From positions 1 to 64,000 of the forward strand of contig JADFYG010000003.1 in assembly GCA_015233155.1 (NCBI GenBank): a DNA stretch of 64,000 bases. Reading direction: 5' to 3'. The position numbers were made by a program, and so were the translations under genes. The notes beneath the pieces are model-generated. The model did no database searches, was not told the origin of the DNA, and was given only the letters and a program-made list of their open reading frames with translations. Source of the DNA: Candidatus Rifleibacteriota bacterium (GTDB lineage: Bacteria; Muiribacteriota; Ozemobacteria; Ozemobacterales; Ozemobacteraceae). Positions 9,531 to 18,421 of this stretch are shown piece by piece. How positions within the stretch are numbered: position 1 is the stretch's first letter; every line of letters starts with the position of its first letter.

Positions 9531-10405
9531 GCAGTATAAATCCAGGACCGGATTCCTGTTCTTTCCCTGCTTCTTCTTCCGGCGAGTTGATCGTGTCTGA
9601 TTCGGCAAATGCCGAACCTGCATTTGTCAGGCCATTCGCTCTCGAACTCGAACATCTGTCCTGGACATGGCCGGATGGTCGCGTAGCGCTTTCCGACGTT
9701 TCATTTTCCATCGCTGACGGAGAGCGGGTCGCTCTGATAGGTCCAAACGGAGCCGGAAAATCAACGCTTATTCAGCATCTGAACGGTCTGCTGCCGGGAC
9801 ATTTTCCGCGAGGTGGCAAGCGTACTGTCCGGGTTTTCGGTTGCCCGGTGGAGCCGGCTTCGTTTGATTCCGTGCGTCGCGATGTTGGCGTCGTCTTTCA
9901 GGATCCGGACGATCAGCTTTTTTGCGAGACCGTTTTTGAAGATGTTGCATTTGGTCCGCGTCAATTCCTCCCGGATCGTGGCGACCGGCAGAGTAATGGC
10001 GTTGACGCACGCGTACATGAGGCTCTTGCCCGTGCCGGTCTACAGGGTTTTGAAGAACGTTCCGTCGATCGATTGAGCCGCGGTGAAAAGCGTCGTGTCG
10101 CGATTGCGGGTGTGCTTGCCTGTGAGCCTCGTCTTCTGGTTCTTGACGAGCCAACAAGTGATTTGGATCCGCGCGGCAAAAGAGAATTGCTCGCTCTGCT
10201 GAAGACACTTCCCATTGCCCATCTCTTGGTATCGCACGATCTGGAGTGGGCGAGAGCCCTTTGCACGCGCGCAATTCTTCTGGACGCAGGACGTGTCATA
10301 ACCGATGGTCCGATCGATACTTTACTCGCGAATGAACCGCTTATGCTTGCACATGGTCTCGAGTGTCCGCCGTCTCTTGCATGTAAAAAGGATAGACCAG
10401 AATGA
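9527..10405 (+). CDS. cbiO: ECF transporter ATPase CbiO
   Basis: A 292-residue ABC ATPase powering the cobalt/nickel importer. Walker A is GPNGAGKST near residue 73, the Q-loop region is FQDPDDQLF, Walker B is LLVLDEPTSDLD and the H-loop is SHD. The signature reads LSRGEKRR rather than LSGGQ, acceptable in this family. About 35 residues of low-complexity sequence precede the ATPase domain, so the true start may be internal. However, the ATG at 9527 overlaps the cbiQ stop as ATGA, supporting coupled translation. Confidence 0.92.
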   Translation: MSSINPGPDSCSFPASSSGELIVSDSANAEPAFVRPFALELEHLSWTWPDGRVALSDVSFSIADGERVALIGPNGAGKSTLIQHLNGLLPGHFPRGGKRTVRVFGCPVEPASFDSVRRDVGVVFQDPDDQLFCETVFEDVAFGPRQFLPDRGDRQSNGVDARVHEALARAGLQGFEERSVDRLSRGEKRRVAIAGVLACEPRLLVLDEPTSDLDPRGKRELLALLKTLPIAHLLVSHDLEWARALCTRAILLDAGRVITDGPIDTLLANEPLMLAHGLECPPSLACKKDRPE

Positions 10406-10515
10406 GTTTTGTATTTATGCAACGCCTGATATAATGACTTCGTGTATTCCCCGGAGTCGGAAAAGAGTATTGAAAATACGCCGTAAACGAATCGTTCTTT
10501 GGAGAAGCTTATTGC

Positions 10516-12162
10516 ATGTGCATGGATCTGTTTTTTATTCAGAGAAAATGTGCAGATATTTTTCGATGGCTTCTTCTGATTTTACTTCTTTTGGCGACAA
10601 ATATCCTGTTTGCACAGCCACAGAATAATACTGCAACCACAGGATCATCCTCACCCTCCCCTCGGCCACTGAAAACGATCATTGTTGCAAACTATTTCCC
10701 ATATACATTTGAAAACGACCAGGGAAAGCCTGATGGATTCAGTGTCGAATTATCAAGAGAAATTGCCATTGTCATGGGGCGGAACCTCGAGATAAGTGTT
10801 GACACATGGGAACACGCAATGCAGGCACTCGAAAATGAAACCATAGACTTTCTCCCGATGATGGCTGCTTCGCCGGAACGAAAGAAGAGTTTCGATTTTT
10901 CCATTCCCCATACGATCGCTTTTGATGCCATTTTTACGAGGGTTGGAGTCCCTGAAATAGAATCGATTGATGCTCTGGCTGACAAAAGCATTCTGGTGAT
11001 GAAAAATGATGCTGCCCATGAATATCTTATTGCAAGCGGCATCGCATCAAAGGCTAATCTTGTTTATATCGAAAGTCTGTCTGATGCCCTGAAAAAACTG
11101 GATCACGGCATTGGCGATGCTGCGATAATGCCGGAACTTGTCGGACTTCTGGAAATTCAGAAACTAAAGCTGAATAATATAGACCTTACCCCGACGGTTA
11201 TTGAAGGATACAGTCGCCCCTTCTGCTTTGCCGTTAAAAAGGGTAATCAATCATTGTTAGAAAGATTTAATCAGGGGTATGGAATAGTCAGATCAACCGG
11301 ACAATATGAAATTATATACAAAAAATGGTTTGGATCCGTTGATTCCTCAAGTATTTCCTGGAAAAAGTTTGTCACATATCTTGCGACAATTCTAGTCATC
11401 GCCGTAGTAATCGGTCTCACACTTCTTCTCTGGAATATGTCCCTGAAGAAACAAGTTGCTTTGCGAACAGCCAGACTTGAAGCGGAGATTCTTGAGCGGA
11501 AAAGGACGGAAGCGGCATTGCGATTAACCAAGTTTGTGGTTGATAATGCGTCAGATGCTATATTCTGGATTGCATCTGATGCAAGGATTGTCGATGCAAA
11601 TGCAGCTGGCTGTAAGTCTCTTGGCTATACACATGAAGAATTAGTTCAGCGTTTTGTTACGGATATAGATGTTAATTATAACGCAGAAAAATGGCCTCAA
11701 CATTTTGCGGAGATCCGCCAGCGTGGCTCGATCAAATTTGAATCAGTGCAGCGAACAAAAGATGGCCGGTTGGTCCCGATTGAAGTTGTGGCCAATTACA
11801 TCCGATTTGATGAAAATGAGCTGAATTGCGCTTTTGTCCGGGATATTACTGAACGCAAGAGCACAGAAATGACACTTGCCGCTGAAAAAGAGCAGCTTGC
11901 GGTTACTCTCCGGAGTATCGGAGACGGAGTAATCACTTCAGACACGCAGGGTAACGTAGTCATAATGAATAGAGTTGCCGAACATCTCACAGGTTGGACG
12001 CAGAGCGAAGCACGGGGCAACCCGCTTGCAACGGTTTTTAATATTATCAATGAAGTTACTCGCCAACCTTGTGAAAGCCCGGTAATAAAGGTGCTAGCAA
12101 CTGGGACCTCTTATCAGAGAGAGTTCGTCATTTGCGCTTTCCGGTTCGAGGATTGTCTGTGA
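10516..12162 (+). pseudogene. Hybrid sensor kinase, 5' fragment (SBP3-PAS-PAS)
   Basis: This is the N-terminal half of a transmembrane sensor kinase. It has a signal segment at about 12-33 and a periplasmic family-3 solute-binding domain at about 50-275 (ANYFPYTFENDQGKPDGFSV, IYKKWFG). A transmembrane helix lies near 285-307, followed by two PAS domains (DNASDAIFWI and RSIGDGVITSD). The second PAS domain stops at TGTSYQRE and the frame then runs into an unrelated 12-residue tail. The 3' fragment resumes one frame over, within the dimerisation/catalytic region. The phospho-accepting HisKA domain is missing, so the gene is judged inactive unless the junction is an assembly error. Confidence 0.8.
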
Positions 12163-12991
12163 ATATGACATTGCCAAAGATCTTTGGCTTGCCGATTTCG
12201 ACAGCAATCAGCTTGGACGTGTAATCGACAATATCATTATCAATGCTCAGCAGGCCATGCCTGATGGCGGGAAAATCGTTATTTCCGCAAAAAATGTCAT
12301 CGTAAAGGATGGTGAGTATGCATCCGTTAAGGGAGGAAAATGCGTTAAAATTTCTATAGCGGATACGGGAATCGGAATCCCCCCGGCTCTGCTCAAGCGT
12401 GTTTTCGACCCCTTTTATACAACGAAACAAAAAGGGAATGGCCTGGGACTCGCGACAAGCTATGCCATTATTCATGGACATGATGGATGTATCGATGTCG
12501 AATCAGTGATGGGCAAAGGAACAACTTTTCATATATTTCTTCCCGCTTCCCAAAAATGCAATGATCAGTCTGTTTCTCCATCTCCTGTTATGCATAAGGG
12601 CATAGGCAAAATATTGATCATGGATGACGAAACATATATCAGGGAAATTCTGTCTCAGATTCTCCAAGGGCTGGGATACACCACTGTCGAGGCAAAAAAT
12701 AGTGAGGAGGCCCTGAGGTTTTGTGACGATGCCGCGAAAGCAGGGAGCCCCATTGATGGTGCGTTTTTGGATCTGACAATTCCAGGGGGTATCGGCGGAA
12801 AAGAAGTGATTTTACAACTTCGAAAACAGTATCCCAACGTGCCGGTCTATGCTTCAAGCGGATATTCCGATGATCCCGTAATGGCAAGGCCAACCGAATT
12901 TGGGTTCACTGACAGCATTCGCAAGCCCTATCGAAAAGATGAATTGATAGAAATACTCAACCGACACACTCCGAAAAAGACAACGGAATAA
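12119..12991 (+). pseudogene. Hybrid sensor kinase, 3' fragment (HATPase-receiver)
   Basis: This continues the gene above in another reading frame. From about 12119 the frame reads ESSSFALSGSRIVCEYDI, then the N box NIIINAQQAMPDGG, the G1 box DTGIGIP, the F box FDPFYTTK and the G2 box GNGLGLATS. A receiver domain follows, with LIMDDET, phospho-acceptor LDLTIPG and RKPYRK. Intact kinases of this layout carry roughly 200 more codons between the PAS domain and this point. The first ATG is 12257, so any translated product would be an ATPase-receiver remnant. The junction sits in a GAGAGAG run, consistent with a short-repeat deletion. Confidence 0.8.
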
Positions 12992-13018
12992 TGATCTAAT
13001 ACCTTTGTATAAGGCTGA

Positions 13019-14569
13019 TCAGAATCTGAAGATCATGGCCGCATGAAGACGGCGGCTGGTTCCTTCTGAAGAGTTCTTATAAAGCGTCAGGAAGGTTGAA
13101 TACTCCAGGCCGAACTGCGTGGCACTGTTCAATGCATACATTACATTGATCCATCTTGATTCGTTGAATGTTCGATCCGTGCTATTCAAATTGTCATCTT
13201 GCATATGCTCATTTGATCGACCCAGATTGAATTGCCATCGCTGGAATGGTCCTATCCCCAGTTCAAACCAGTTTCCGGCGGACTCCAGGCTGTCAACGCC
13301 GAGGAAGTCTACATTGGTGGAGGTTCCGCTGGCTGTGTTCACCTGCCGGTAAATCGCGCCGGAAGCCTTGTTCTTAGTTGAGATCAGCAATCCTTGCATA
13401 ATTCCGCCATAATAGTTATCCAGGTTTCGCCCGCGGAAAGCCTCGCCCTGGAGACTTAGCTTTTCCATGAGAGGAAGCTTCAGGTCGATGTTTGACGAGT
13501 TAGACCAGACGTGGAAACTTCTTCCGTCCGCGGTATAGTCATATTCTTCCTGGCCTGAGTGACCGGATAAGCCGAACTCTGCCATTTTACCCCACCTGAC
13601 CGGGAAAGAGATCGCGATACGTCCCTGTGAGGTTGGTTGTCCCGAATCGATACCGCCATCCCCCGTCGAGTTTGGACCCAGGAACAGATCGCTTTTTCCA
13701 ACCGTGCGGGTGGCTGCAAGCTGCAGGGTTAGTTTTGTCTGATCGCTCAGCCTGAATCCTTTCGTCAGACGGAGTTGAGGGCGTCGAAAACCGAGATTGC
13801 CCTGAGCCGCGGCTGCTCCGTAGCTCAGCATGTTTGGGGTCAGGGGTGAAATGACGTCCCAGGTTTGGCCGCCCAGCAGGCTGAGATCACGATTTTTCCA
13901 ATCGACCGTAGCGTAGAAATGACGAAGCATTGGCATAGTTTTGGTTTCAGGGGCAATCGCATTAAGATATCCTCCATAAAAATCGAATTCGAAGCGTCCG
14001 CTTATCCTGGTATTTTTCTCCTCCGGGCCCTTGAAATCGAATCCTATGCGTGACTGATTGGCAGTCAGGTAGAATTTGCTGTCATTTCTTTTCGCCGCTT
14101 CACTGGGAACATAAAGTACGAAATTACCCGGCAGATTGCCTGGCTGATTAGCTGAAGAGTCATCGGTAATTGCATCAACTTTCATATATCCGTAGATGTT
14201 GATGCCGTATTTCGACTTGACATTGGCGATATCAGGCTTCACGTCTGATGAAACTGGTTTGAGTTGTTCCTTTTGTCTGTTTTCTTGTACGATCGGCACC
14301 TGAGTATCGGTTGTTGTTGAGGCAAACCCCGATGAGGTTGCTGATATTTTATTGTCCTTGCGTATTTCGTTGAGTTGCTGCTGAAGGGCATCAATAGATT
14401 TTTCGAGGCGGTCGATGCGTTCCTGTTGCGATGCATTGATGCGCAGGAGTTCAATAAGAGACTTGTGCGGCGCTTCGTCAGCCAAAACGTGAGACGGGGT
14501 GGCAAGCGAAAGTAGCATGAACAGCAGAAATATTAACACATACCGATTCAAATCCCAGAGTGCGGACAA
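13019..14569 (-). CDS. DcaP-like outer membrane porin
   Basis: A 516-residue protein. A signal peptide ends near residue 30 (HVLADE). A short coiled coil at about 38-70 (RIDRLEKSIDALQQQLNEI) and a Ser/Thr-rich linker follow, then a beta-barrel domain beginning INIYGYMKVDAI and ending in the aromatic AAMIFRF typical of outer membrane proteins. The stretch QSRIGFDFKGP and the GFRRPQLRL pattern match DcaP-type trimeric porins, whose N-terminal coiled coil trimerises in the periplasm. It is monocistronic and convergent with the broken kinase. The transported solute is unknown. It is the best evidence in the window for an outer membrane. Confidence 0.82.
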   Translation of the reverse strand: MSALWDLNRYVLIFLLFMLLSLATPSHVLADEAPHKSLIELLRINASQQERIDRLEKSIDALQQQLNEIRKDNKISATSSGFASTTTDTQVPIVQENRQKEQLKPVSSDVKPDIANVKSKYGINIYGYMKVDAITDDSSANQPGNLPGNFVLYVPSEAAKRNDSKFYLTANQSRIGFDFKGPEEKNTRISGRFEFDFYGGYLNAIAPETKTMPMLRHFYATVDWKNRDLSLLGGQTWDVISPLTPNMLSYGAAAAQGNLGFRRPQLRLTKGFRLSDQTKLTLQLAATRTVGKSDLFLGPNSTGDGGIDSGQPTSQGRIAISFPVRWGKMAEFGLSGHSGQEEYDYTADGRSFHVWSNSSNIDLKLPLMEKLSLQGEAFRGRNLDNYYGGIMQGLLISTKNKASGAIYRQVNTASGTSTNVDFLGVDSLESAGNWFELGIGPFQRWQFNLGRSNEHMQDDNLNSTDRTFNESRWINVMYALNSATQFGLEYSTFLTLYKNSSEGTSRRLHAAMIFRF

Positions 14570-14722
14570 TGTATATCTCCTCCTGCAAATTCTGATATCT
14601 ACATTCTAACGTGGTCCTTACTGTTTACTCAACAGGATTCCGGTTATGAGAGCCGTCGATTCAATAATTCTTTTGGCACCATTATTAGATTGTGTAAAGA
14701 GGCCCTCTGTCGGGCATATATC

Positions 14723-14731
14723 TGGTATAAT
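14723..14731 (+). promoter_or_regulatory. Extended -10 promoter candidate
   Basis: TGGTATAAT is a perfect extended -10 element about 58 bases before the ABC-F start. No good -35 lies at the usual distance. Confidence 0.5.
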
Positions 14732-14788
14732 CGCACATTCCTGACAATCGGAGAACAAGACGACTGACATGTATTTCAGTCGAAAATT

Positions 14789-16390
14789 ATGATCAGCACA
14801 GAAAATATCGGACTTCGTTTTGGCGGCAATAAGCTTTTTGAAGCGGTGAATATTAAGTTTCTTCCTGGCAATTGCTACGGATTGATTGGTGCCAATGGCG
14901 CCGGAAAGTCCACTTTTTTAAAAATCCTCTCAGGAGAAATTTCTTCCAGCACCGGGAGTGTGAGCGTCACTCCCGGTGAACGCATTGCTGTTTTGAATCA
15001 GAATCAGTTCGCATACGATGATGTTCAGGTTCTGAAAACCGTTCTCATGGGACATCCTGAATTGTGCGCAGTAATTGAAGAGAAAAACAGGCTTTATGAG
15101 AAAGCGGAATTTTCAGATGCTGATGGTGAGCGCGCTGGCGAGCTTGAGGGGTTGTTTGCTGAGATGAATGGCTGGGAAGCCGAATCTAATGCTGCTGTTT
15201 TACTGGCTGGGCTTGGAATAAAAACAGAGCAGCATGGATTATTCATGCGTGAACTGAAAGACTCTCAAAAAGTGAAGGTTCTTCTGGCGCAAGCATTGTT
15301 TGGTGATCCGGATATTTTGCTTCTTGATGAACCAACCAACCATTTGGATGTTGCGGCAATCAGCTGGCTTGAAAATTTTCTGCTGAATTGTGATAAAACG
15401 GTGATAGTTGTTTCTCATGATCGTCACTTCCTGAATCATGTGTGCACTCACATGGCGGATATTGATTATGGAAACATCACTCTTTACACTGGAAACTATG
15501 ATTTTTGGTATGAATCGAGTCAGCTCGCGCTAAAATTACAACAGGATCAGAACAAGAAAGTTTCTGAAAAAGCGGAAGAGTTGAAGGCTTTTATAGCGCG
15601 ATTCAGTGCCAACAAATCCAAGTCATCTCAGGCGACTTCCCGTCGAAGGCAGTTAGAAAAATTAAAATTGGAAGATATCAAACCGTCTTCACGCCGATAT
15701 CCTTTCGTTGGATTCAAACCTGATCGTGAAGCCGGTGATCTGCTTCTTCGTGTTGAGGGGCTGACAAAGACCATTGATGGCATCAAAGTTTTGAACAATG
15801 TTACTTTTACTGTACACAAGAATGATAAGATCGTTTTTGTTGGAGAGAATGAGTCAGCGAATACCACGCTGTTTAAAATCCTTGTTGGTGAAATGAAGGC
15901 GGATGCCGGGAAGTTTGCCTGGGGAGTAACCACTTCTCAGGCCCATTTTCCAAAGGACAATTCCGAATATTTCACGGATGGAAGTTTAAATCTGGTGGAT
16001 TGGCTTCGGCAATTTTCGAAAGACAAAACAGAGAGTTTTATTCGTGGATTTCTAGGACGCATGCTTTTCTCGGGAGAAGAAGCATTAAAAAAGATTAATG
16101 TGTTATCCGGTGGCGAACGTGTGCGCTGTATGTTGTCCAGGTTAATGTTGTCTGGCGCAAACGTGCTGCTGCTGGATGGTCCGACCAATCACCTGGATTT
16201 GGAATCCATAACCGCACTGAATAACGGCCTCATGAATTTTCCAGGCACAATATTATTCACTTCTCATGATCTGCAATTTATCGAGACTATCGCCACTCGT
16301 GTTATTGAATTAACGCCTGCTGGCCAGATCGATGATGGGTTGAGCTACGAAGAGTATTTAAAGACGATCATAAAGCAGGAGAAGGTTTAA
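14789..16390 (+). CDS. ABC-F ATPase, YbiT-like, with degenerate second ATP site
   Basis: A 533-residue protein with two ABC ATPase domains and a charged linker (about 245-305), no membrane segments. It resembles YbiT-type ABC-F proteins, which act on the ribosome. Domain 1 has Walker A GANGAGKST and Walker B LLLDEPTNHLD, but its signature reads LKDSQ near residue 156. Domain 2 keeps the signature LSGGE near residue 439, but its Walker A is GENESANTT near 351 (the lysine is Asn) and its Walker B is LLLDGPTNHLD (catalytic Glu is Gly). One composite ATP site is therefore intact and the other lost. No close Shine-Dalgarno is seen at the ATG. Confidence 0.9.
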   Translation: MISTENIGLRFGGNKLFEAVNIKFLPGNCYGLIGANGAGKSTFLKILSGEISSSTGSVSVTPGERIAVLNQNQFAYDDVQVLKTVLMGHPELCAVIEEKNRLYEKAEFSDADGERAGELEGLFAEMNGWEAESNAAVLLAGLGIKTEQHGLFMRELKDSQKVKVLLAQALFGDPDILLLDEPTNHLDVAAISWLENFLLNCDKTVIVVSHDRHFLNHVCTHMADIDYGNITLYTGNYDFWYESSQLALKLQQDQNKKVSEKAEELKAFIARFSANKSKSSQATSRRRQLEKLKLEDIKPSSRRYPFVGFKPDREAGDLLLRVEGLTKTIDGIKVLNNVTFTVHKNDKIVFVGENESANTTLFKILVGEMKADAGKFAWGVTTSQAHFPKDNSEYFTDGSLNLVDWLRQFSKDKTESFIRGFLGRMLFSGEEALKKINVLSGGERVRCMLSRLMLSGANVLLLDGPTNHLDLESITALNNGLMNFPGTILFTSHDLQFIETIATRVIELTPAGQIDDGLSYEEYLKTIIKQEKV

Positions 16391-16409
16391 GAAATCATCC
16401 GGAGAGGGA

Positions 16410-17390
16410 TCAAAGAGAAGCGAGTTCGAACACCTCTGGATTGACCGGATGAGAGGGCCGACGGCCAGCTAACACGTCAAGAATGGCGCTTGCGGCGAGA
16501 CCGCCCATGGCTTCGCGGGTTTCATATGTTGAAGAGCCCATGTGCGGCAACAAGACTACATTTTCCATTTTCATGAGTGCCGGATAGACTTCTGGTTCGC
16601 GTTCATACACGTCGAGGCCGGCGGAAAACAAATGCCCGGTGCGCAGTGCATCCGCGAGTGCCGCTTCATCGACTATCGGGCCGCGTGCTGTGTTTATAAG
16701 AACAGAGCCCCGTTTCATTTTTTCCAGTTCGGCTGCTCCGATCAGATGCTTCGTTTCACTGTTTAACGGGCAATGAATACTCAGAACGTCACTTTCAGCA
16801 AGCAGACCGGCAAACGATATGTGTGCCCATGGCAATTCGGCTTTTGCACCGGATCGACTGTGATAGATAATTTTCATGCCCAATGCCTCGCCGCGCCGGG
16901 CCATCGCAATGCCGATGCGACCCATGCCCAAAATGCCGAGTGTTTTTCCCCGTGGGTCGTGACCAAGCAGACATATTGGGCGCCAACCGGTGAATCTGCC
17001 TTCCGAAAGCAGTTTCATTCCGGCCGGAATTGACCGCATGGCCATAAGCAGGAGAGTTAATGCGATATCAGCCGTTGCATCCGTCAATACATCGGGAGTG
17101 TTGGTGACTACTATTCCTGCCTCAGTGCAGGCTTTGATATCTATGTTGTTATATCCGACGGCATAATTGGAAATTACGCGCAGCGATTTGCCCGCTGCTC
17201 TGGTCCTGGCTATCACATCCGCTCCGATTGGGTCGGAAAGCATGGAGAGAACTCCCTCGCACCCGGCTGCGATTGCTTCGACAAATGCTTCTTGGGAGTG
17301 GTTTTCACTAAGAACGACTACATCGTGTCCGGACTCACGGAGTCGGGAAACAGCGCTTCCAATCAATGGTTTGGATACGACGATACGCAT
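16410..17390 (-). CDS. D-isomer 2-hydroxyacid dehydrogenase
   Basis: A 326-residue NAD(P)-dependent dehydrogenase. The nucleotide-binding motif GILGMGRIGIAMARR is near residue 152. Catalytic residues of the family are visible: Arg in NTARGPIVDE, Glu in DVYEREPEVYP and His in LLPHMGSST. VSNYAVGYNNIDI is the family substrate-loop pattern. Closest in style to glyoxylate/hydroxypyruvate reductases, but phosphoglycerate or gluconate-type reductases cannot be excluded. It is alone, convergent with the ABC-F gene and divergent from the TPR gene at 17618. Confidence 0.9.
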   Translation of the reverse strand: MRIVVSKPLIGSAVSRLRESGHDVVVLSENHSQEAFVEAIAAGCEGVLSMLSDPIGADVIARTRAAGKSLRVISNYAVGYNNIDIKACTEAGIVVTNTPDVLTDATADIALTLLLMAMRSIPAGMKLLSEGRFTGWRPICLLGHDPRGKTLGILGMGRIGIAMARRGEALGMKIIYHSRSGAKAELPWAHISFAGLLAESDVLSIHCPLNSETKHLIGAAELEKMKRGSVLINTARGPIVDEAALADALRTGHLFSAGLDVYEREPEVYPALMKMENVVLLPHMGSSTYETREAMGGLAASAILDVLAGRRPSHPVNPEVFELASL

Positions 17391-17617
17391 GATGAATGTC
17401 TCCCGGACTGCTTATTCGATGCCTCTTTATAACACGGAACCTGTCTGACCGAAAAGCGTTTTGACTAAAGTCACGCGCAATATATCAGATACAATCACAT
17501 GTGGGTGCTGAGCGTCGGCAGCAGGCATCGGTTTCCGAAGCGCAAAAAAGTGCAAAACTCTCTATTTTCCTGGTAATAGATGAGCCGCAAACTGCCGAAG
17601 TGTTACATGTATTGGTT

Positions 17618-18421
17618 ATGAACAAACGCATTATTGCCTGGACGGTGGCTTTTTCCGTCATTACTGTGTTGCACAGCGTTCCCGCGCGCCGAATGATCGG
17701 CTGCGACGTTGACCGTGGCACGGTTTCCGCTGATTCATCCGATTACTCCGGACGTAATGGCTTCAGCCCGGACCAGGACGTGGATGCTCCGGATGCATTT
17801 CGCGGCGAGGTGCCTGTTCCGCCTCTCAAAGGCAGGAGCGGGGAACGGTCCGCCCTCGGCCACCTGCTCGCGCCCGCCCGCACTTACGCACACTGGCTGG
17901 CGGCAGGGAAAGCCTATCTTGCACGTCGTGAGTATGAACAGGCGATATGGGCTTTCCGCAAAGCCCTGCGTGAACGTCCACTTGCGCAGGAATCCCATTT
18001 TCTGCTCGGTTGCGCCTATGTAGCCCGCGGTGCCGAAGGACTTCCCGGCGACATGACCGGCTGGGATGAACTGGCGGAAACATCGTTTCTGGCGGCAATC
18101 AACCTCGCTGATCATTTGCCCGCACGATATAATCTGGGCATTCTTCTGACACGCCGCGATCGCCCGGCCGAGGCGCGTGTCCAGTTCGAACATATTTTGA
18201 ATATTTCTCCGAAGTCACGTCTTGGAAGCCTTGCCAGACGTGCGTTGGAACGCAATATTGATGCGGACCTGCTTCCAAGATCTCTGGCGATTGAACTGCC
18301 CGACCTTCCCGCGGAAAAACGCGCAGGCTCAACCGATCTGCGCGAGTCAGTCCATTCCGCACCCTCTGAAGGAGTATCAGAATCAGGTGTCGGTGGCTAC
18401 TATACGGGAGGATGCCCGTGA
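17618..18421 (+). CDS. Exported TPR protein
   Basis: A 267-residue protein. It starts MNKRIIAWTVAFSVITVLHS, a signal peptide or anchor. A low-complexity segment leads to TPR repeats at about 90-210 (YLARREYEQAIWAFRKALRERP, ARYNLGILLTRRDRPAEARVQF). TPRs mediate protein contacts, so no enzymatic role is implied. The start at 17618 is chosen because it opens the signal sequence; the frame is open to 17501. It overlaps the next TPR gene by ten bases, so both are made from one message. Confidence 0.75.
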   Translation: MNKRIIAWTVAFSVITVLHSVPARRMIGCDVDRGTVSADSSDYSGRNGFSPDQDVDAPDAFRGEVPVPPLKGRSGERSALGHLLAPARTYAHWLAAGKAYLARREYEQAIWAFRKALRERPLAQESHFLLGCAYVARGAEGLPGDMTGWDELAETSFLAAINLADHLPARYNLGILLTRRDRPAEARVQFEHILNISPKSRLGSLARRALERNIDADLLPRSLAIELPDLPAEKRAGSTDLRESVHSAPSEGVSESGVGGYYTGGCP

